The notes under the pieces were generated by a model that saw only the letters and a program-made list of their open reading frames with translations, was not told the DNA's origin and did not search any database. From NCBI GenBank assembly GCA_021413925.1, contig JAIOPL010000008.1:1-39632 (forward strand): DNA of 39,632 nucleotides, written 5' to 3'. This DNA is from Verrucomicrobiota bacterium. Its GTDB lineage: Bacteria > Verrucomicrobiota > Verrucomicrobiia > Chthoniobacterales > UBA6821. Positions 35,989 to 39,632 of this stretch are shown here, piece after piece. A program made the translations under genes and the position numbers. Within the stretch, counting starts at the first letter, position 1. Each line of letters begins with the position of its first letter.

Positions 35989-37217
35989 CTCGTCGCCTCC
36001 TTCTTCCAGAGTCTGCCGGATAGAAAAGCAGTCATGCCCATGACAACCCACATTACCGCTTGCTTCAAAAGCGCATTCCTCAGAGACCCCTCGTCCGAGA
36101 AAAAAGTCCAGTAGGAGTAAGCCAGAATACCTCCGAACCAAATCTTCGAGATCCTGGATTCAAGGGCATCCGGGGAATCAAGAAGTTCGAGAGCTGCCGG
36201 CACCATCGGTAGGAAAAAGATCCATTTGTAGTCCATCTGATTTCCCATCACAAAAAGTCCCAACATGAAAGGGGCGGACAGAAAGAATGCGTATTGCATC
36301 CTGTCGGAAAGAGTTCGTCGCGCAGGCGTTTTCGAAGTCAGGAATCCGCACAAACCCGAAATCGCCAACAATAGACAGCCCACCGCGGCAAGCCCACCGC
36401 GGATCAAGCCGTAATTCCCATCCCCTATCATCCCGAAATGCCTCAGCAGATCAGCAGATACCGCGCATCCGAACGCGCTCTGATATTGCCCCGTGAGACT
36501 AGTCCCGATCTGTCCGATACTGGATCTGAGAAAAAAAAGATAAGTCAGGAATACGGCGGCTCCGATTATCACTGCCACACGATTTCTTTTACCACCCTCT
36601 CTCCATGGTGCGGCAAGGGCAGCAATCGGGAAGAACTTGATGGAAGCCGCCAAGAGAATTGGAGCCGTCGCCCCGAAACAATTCGCTCTTAGTAGAAGGG
36701 ACGCGACGATTAGCACGAAGAGCATCATGTCGAGATTACCCCGCTCAACCACCATTACGGATGCTGGCGAAAGAAGAAGAATCCCCCAGAGAAAAGCGTG
36801 ACTTGGGCTGCAACGCCCGCATAGGAACCAAAGGGAAGCGGCATAAAGAAGTGTCAGTATAATCGCCCATGCCCCTGCATGATTTTGATCCAAGCCAAAA
36901 CTTCCCAGAGTCAGCACCAAAGGCGAGTAGTTCATCAGAAAGTCACGCACAGGCTTCTCGCCGGCAAACGTGATGTAGGTGATCTCTAACGATGGGTTTT
37001 TCCCCTCCGAGGCCGCCTCGCACCATGCAGCCACCCCGCGCATATCCATGAAGGGATGCTCAAGGGCCGGAACACCCAGGAACTGCAGCAGATGCTGGGA
37101 GGCCACGCGCCCCCCAAGCTGGCCGGCAACACATACAAGAAAAGCATAGGATGCAATCGCCAGAGCAATGATCCATCGCTGATCCATTCGATGAATAACG
37201 GATTTGTGATTTTTCAC
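35985..37217 (-). CDS. GT87-like polytopic membrane glycosyltransferase
   Basis: The 410-residue protein has about ten membrane segments. Features seen in GT87 (DUF2029) mannosyltransferases are a first extracytoplasmic loop with MDMRGVAAWCEAASEGKNPSLEITY near 57-81, and NYSPLVLTLGSFGL near 94-107; later segments contain SPASVMVVERGNLDMMLFVL, where RGN and D match the conserved GN-x-D region. It probably uses a polyprenyl-linked sugar outside the inner membrane, which is inference. It overlaps both the next glycosyltransferase genes by four bases. Start at ATG 37217 in the GT2 gene's stop; Met11 is an alternative. Confidence 0.75.
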   Translation of the reverse strand: MKNHKSVIHRMDQRWIIALAIASYAFLVCVAGQLGGRVASQHLLQFLGVPALEHPFMDMRGVAAWCEAASEGKNPSLEITYITFAGEKPVRDFLMNYSPLVLTLGSFGLDQNHAGAWAIILTLLYAASLWFLCGRCSPSHAFLWGILLLSPASVMVVERGNLDMMLFVLIVASLLLRANCFGATAPILLAASIKFFPIAALAAPWREGGKRNRVAVIIGAAVFLTYLFFLRSSIGQIGTSLTGQYQSAFGCAVSADLLRHFGMIGDGNYGLIRGGLAAVGCLLLAISGLCGFLTSKTPARRTLSDRMQYAFFLSAPFMLGLFVMGNQMDYKWIFFLPMVPAALELLDSPDALESRISKIWFGGILAYSYWTFFSDEGSLRNALLKQAVMWVVMGMTAFLSGRLWKKEATR

Positions 37218-38176
37218 AGAACACTCCCTTCCCTCAAAAGCCGTGTTCGGGATTTCCCTCTCCGGGAGATAAAACCAGGCAACGAAAGGATAATCTCACC
37301 GGCAAAACAGAAAATCCATCCGCGGTTTTCGGCGGTGCCTTCACGGTATGCCTGCACAAGATCCCTCCATTGGAAATTCTCGAGGGCATTCATCGCCGCC
37401 TGCACCGTCAGAAGGTCATGCCATTTGAGTAGTGTCTCTCTGCTGCCTGCGCTTTCTTTTGAGAGGTTTTTTTTTGCCATTTCGAGATTCTCACGGGAAA
37501 GTTTGGCGGTAAGTGCATTCCCCTCGGTCATGGTGCTGGAACCCGCATGCCAGCGGTAGCGGTAGGTCGCAACCTCAATCTCCTTCTGCCTGACTCCGGC
37601 CTCAGCGGCCCTGAGAAGGAAATCCCTGTCGGAGGCTAGCGAGTAATCCAGAGAGAAACCTCCCAGTTTTTCGAACGCACTCCTCTTAATCAGGCGTGCA
37701 TTGATCATCGGCTCGCCAAGAGCGATGTTCTCGACGGTCAGTTTCTTTAATGAAGGATCAGTGACAGACCAGACGCTTGACCAGATACCCACCGACTGCT
37801 TCATCGCCTCGCAGTCACCACAGATTATTTCCGCATCAGGATAACACACAATAGTCCTGCGATAGGCCTCCACTGTTCCTGCTGGTAGCCAGTCATCTCC
37901 CTGCAGGAAGAGAAGCCATTCCCCCTGCGCAAGCTTGGCACCCTTATTCATTCCATCATAGATACCTTTGTCCGGCTCTGACCTGACAATCAGGTGAGGA
38001 TACTTCTTGGCTACTTCGAGAGTCTTATCAGTAGAGCAGGCATCCATCATCAGATGCTCCGTGTCATCCCCCATCTGATTCCGAACGCTTTCCAGAGTTT
38101 CTCCTAGAGTTACGCCTGCATTGAATGTCGGAGTGATAATGGAAAAAAGCATCCGCTGACAAATGTTAGGAATCAT
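37214..38176 (-). CDS. Glycosyltransferase family 2 (second copy)
   Basis: The 320-residue protein belongs to the WcaA-like GT2 group. It carries SIITPTFNAGVTLGETLESV near 12-31 and MMDACSTDKTLEV near 43-55. The DxD position reads QGDDWL near 92-97. The later block ASDRDFLLRAAEAGV near 181-195 fits the acceptor side. It resembles enzymes adding sugars to surface polysaccharides; donor unknown. The ATG at 38176 makes an ATGA overlap with the upstream acyltransferase remnant and is preceded by AGGGA; Met9 (38152) is an alternative. Confidence 0.87.
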   Translation of the reverse strand: MIPNICQRMLFSIITPTFNAGVTLGETLESVRNQMGDDTEHLMMDACSTDKTLEVAKKYPHLIVRSEPDKGIYDGMNKGAKLAQGEWLLFLQGDDWLPAGTVEAYRRTIVCYPDAEIICGDCEAMKQSVGIWSSVWSVTDPSLKKLTVENIALGEPMINARLIKRSAFEKLGGFSLDYSLASDRDFLLRAAEAGVRQKEIEVATYRYRWHAGSSTMTEGNALTAKLSRENLEMAKKNLSKESAGSRETLLKWHDLLTVQAAMNALENFQWRDLVQAYREGTAENRGWIFCFAGEIILSLPGFISRRGKSRTRLLREGSVL

Positions 38177-39365
38177 TCCCTGACTGTCTCGTCAAGATAA
38201 GTGACATTATCACGGACAAAAGAGGGACGCAGATGGCACGAATCCTTGTAGATATGTTTTCCATTGATAATCCGGGGGTAGACTCCAGACGCTAAGAAAA
38301 AATCGAGAGGATCAATGACTATGGCGCCGGCTTTTTCACCGGCATCTTTTAACCTAAAGAGAAAATCACCATAAAGAGAGCAGAAAGCAGAGGCCGTCAT
38401 GGGAGGTACAGCTGATATCGTCACGCCGTCAAAACGCCTCATCATCTCTCTCTTTGGATCCTGGATGGGATCGACTGGAATATTCAGGACAAGATAGACC
38501 GCTTTGCCTTCGTCCCGCAGTTGATGAATCATTTTGCGTATCGATACCAAGGCCGCAACTTTTGCATCTTCCGCAGGAAATGCTTTCCCCTCGATTTGAT
38601 AGGAGAAGCCAGGCAGGCAACTCCACCACACCCAGTTAGAGCCGATCACAACACGATCGATCTTCTTGTCCTCCCTGATCAGTTTTTCCATTTCTGGGAT
38701 CATCTCTCGTGTTCCGGGATGCACCGGATCGAAAATTCCCTGTACGGGAGGAATACCTCCGCCCCACAGAATCAAAGCGCCCCTGGAGTCATCGACTCCC
38801 TGAGTCAAGAGATGACGGAGTCTGGGGGTGTACTGGAGAATATTGCTATCACCCACAAAAAGCGTCTGAGGGCCGTTCCCTCCTACATGGAAGAGCGCCA
38901 AATGTGGTGCCGAGGGAAGATACTTGGTGGAGGGAGGACAGAACTCCTCGGATCCCGACATCACCATGTCCTCAAGATGCAATTTAACGGAAGGAGGCTT
39001 GATCCAGCCTCCCCACACGGAAGCACCCACGGCTCCTACTAGGATGAAAGCGATCACCAAAGTCGGGAGCGTCCATCGTGCCCTATTGTGACGGAGCTTC
39101 TTTTCGATAAAGTAGTAGGTGAGCACCGTCAGGACTAGGGCCACGATCAGGGCATCAATCAGATAGACAGACTTGGGTTCCGATCCTTTGACGATGTGGA
39201 CGAAGGAGAGTGCGGGCCAGTGGATGCCACAGGCAGAAGTGCCCTCCATCCCGGATAGGGATCTCCTGTGTGGATCACTCCAAACCCAAGCCCCAGCAGG
39301 ATCACTCCGATCCAAGACAAGGCTTCCCGATACAGCGTCACATCCTCTTCATGTCCACGGTCTAA
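38173..39365 (-). pseudogene. Broken acyltransferase-3/SGNH gene (OafA-like)
   Basis: Complete proteins of this kind have an integral-membrane acyltransferase-3 domain followed by a periplasmic SGNH esterase/transferase domain, and O-acetylate polysaccharides. Here only fragments of the first part remain. The frame at 39228-39365 encodes YREALSWIGVILL...GDPYPGWRALLPV. A different frame from about 39222 continues with HWPALSFVHI, YLIDALIVALVLTVLTYYFIEKKLRH and then the SGNH domain. Compared with relatives, about 40 codons including the ISYSLYLW region are missing at the junction (39222-39232), with a frame change. Farther 5', the gene is cut by an inserted element starting at 39366. The SGNH part is intact (FVGDSNIL near 153-160; DSCHL near the end) and may still be expressed as a 380-aa membrane-anchored protein. 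Confidence 0.78.
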
Positions 39366-39632
39366 GAGCGTGTGAAGAAATTCGGAAGGGTTGCGTTGGA
39401 GGGGATTTTCCAGCTTGGCCAAGGAGGGAGGGCTGTGGCAATCCCCGCAGCGGGCTTGCCCTGCCTGATCCAACGCAGGCCAAGAGGAAACGCCCCCCAA
39501 CCCTTCGGGCGAGGACAAGGGACCCCGTCTGGCGGTGTTGCCTGCTCGGTCAAAGCCCGCAGGGGGATTCTCGCTCGCAGGCGCCTTCCCATCCAGTATC
39601 CCTTGCCCTCGCGCGACTCCTCCCAATTTCTT
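39366..39632. mobile_element. MITE-like element cut by the right edge of the window
   Basis: The left end starts GAGCGTGTGAAGAAATT at 39366-39382, preceded by TAA at 39363-39365. The last bases of the window, read in reverse complement, AAGAAATTGGGAGGAGTCGCG, match AAGAAATTCGGAAGGGTTGCG at 39374 onwards, so both inverted ends are visible except for the outermost eight or nine bases of the right one. The internal sequence has no transposase-like protein. A minus-strand frame is open through it into the acyltransferase remnant, but it has no recognisable domain. The short flanking TAA matches the target of the lysS-proximal element, although the end sequences differ. Confidence 0.68.

Noticed and set aside
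35989-36141. 51-codon N-terminal extension of the fucosyltransferase-like protein
   Set aside because: It lies wholly inside the GT87-like coding sequence, while the ATG at 35988 has a GGAGG site at good spacing and an ATGA overlap.
39366-39626. Cysteine-containing protein frame within the right-edge element (CGDCH-like motif)
   Set aside because: The CxxCH-like string resembles a haem site, but it is isolated, lies in an inverted-repeat element, and has no signal peptide or further domain.

Overview
The window looks like chromosomal DNA of a Gram-negative-type bacterium, most likely from the Verrucomicrobiota. This is an inference from the gene set: LolC/E-type and SurA-type outer-envelope genes, an McsA-McsB-ClpC cassette, an AT-hook/winged-helix protein next to infA, GC-rich coding sequence, weak use of Shine-Dalgarno sites, and intergenic spaces filled with short repeat 'words'. 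No rRNA, tRNA or CRISPR array was found.

From 1 to 27.7 kb nearly every gene is on the minus strand and most are housekeeping. In transcription order: infA, an AT-hook protein, a long-chain acyl-CoA synthetase, ilvE, then mcsA-mcsB-clpC (protein arginine phosphorylation and Clp proteolysis) with an MgtE-like magnesium channel, then a PilB/GspE-type ATPase. A plus-strand EVE-domain gene lies between pilB and purA. Next come purA, uppS, an NtrC-like sigma-54 activator, a divergent class-IV aminotransferase, mfd, a SurA-like foldase and pdxA, mostly overlapping or closely packed. After a small inserted element come lysS, an MFS transporter and a lolC/E-type permease. A plus-strand membrane-protein gene lies near the left end.

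At 27.8-29.7 kb a plus-strand pair encodes a DEDDy RNase H-fold exonuclease and a TPR-like protein joined by an ATGA overlap. From 29.8 kb to the right end is a surface-polysaccharide region: a small SH3-like lipoprotein, two GT4 and two GT2 glycosyltransferases, a plus-strand GT39-like membrane transferase, a fucosyltransferase-like protein, a GT87-like membrane protein, and the remains of an acyltransferase/SGNH gene whose 5' end is interrupted by a small inserted element running off the window.

The most notable observations are: (1) three small non-autonomous insertions with terminal inverted repeats, one between lysS and its likely ancestral start, one at the mgtE stop codon, one in the acyltransferase gene; (2) an NtrC-like regulator with Glu in place of the phospho-accepting Asp; (3) a class-IV aminotransferase that keeps its PLP lysine but lacks both the phosphate-binding Arg and the ring-nitrogen Glu, both present in ilvE in the same window; (4) an mcsA-mcsB-clpC operon without ctsR; (5) inverted pairs of a GC-rich repeat placed between convergent genes. 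No clearly new multi-gene defence or metabolic system was seen.
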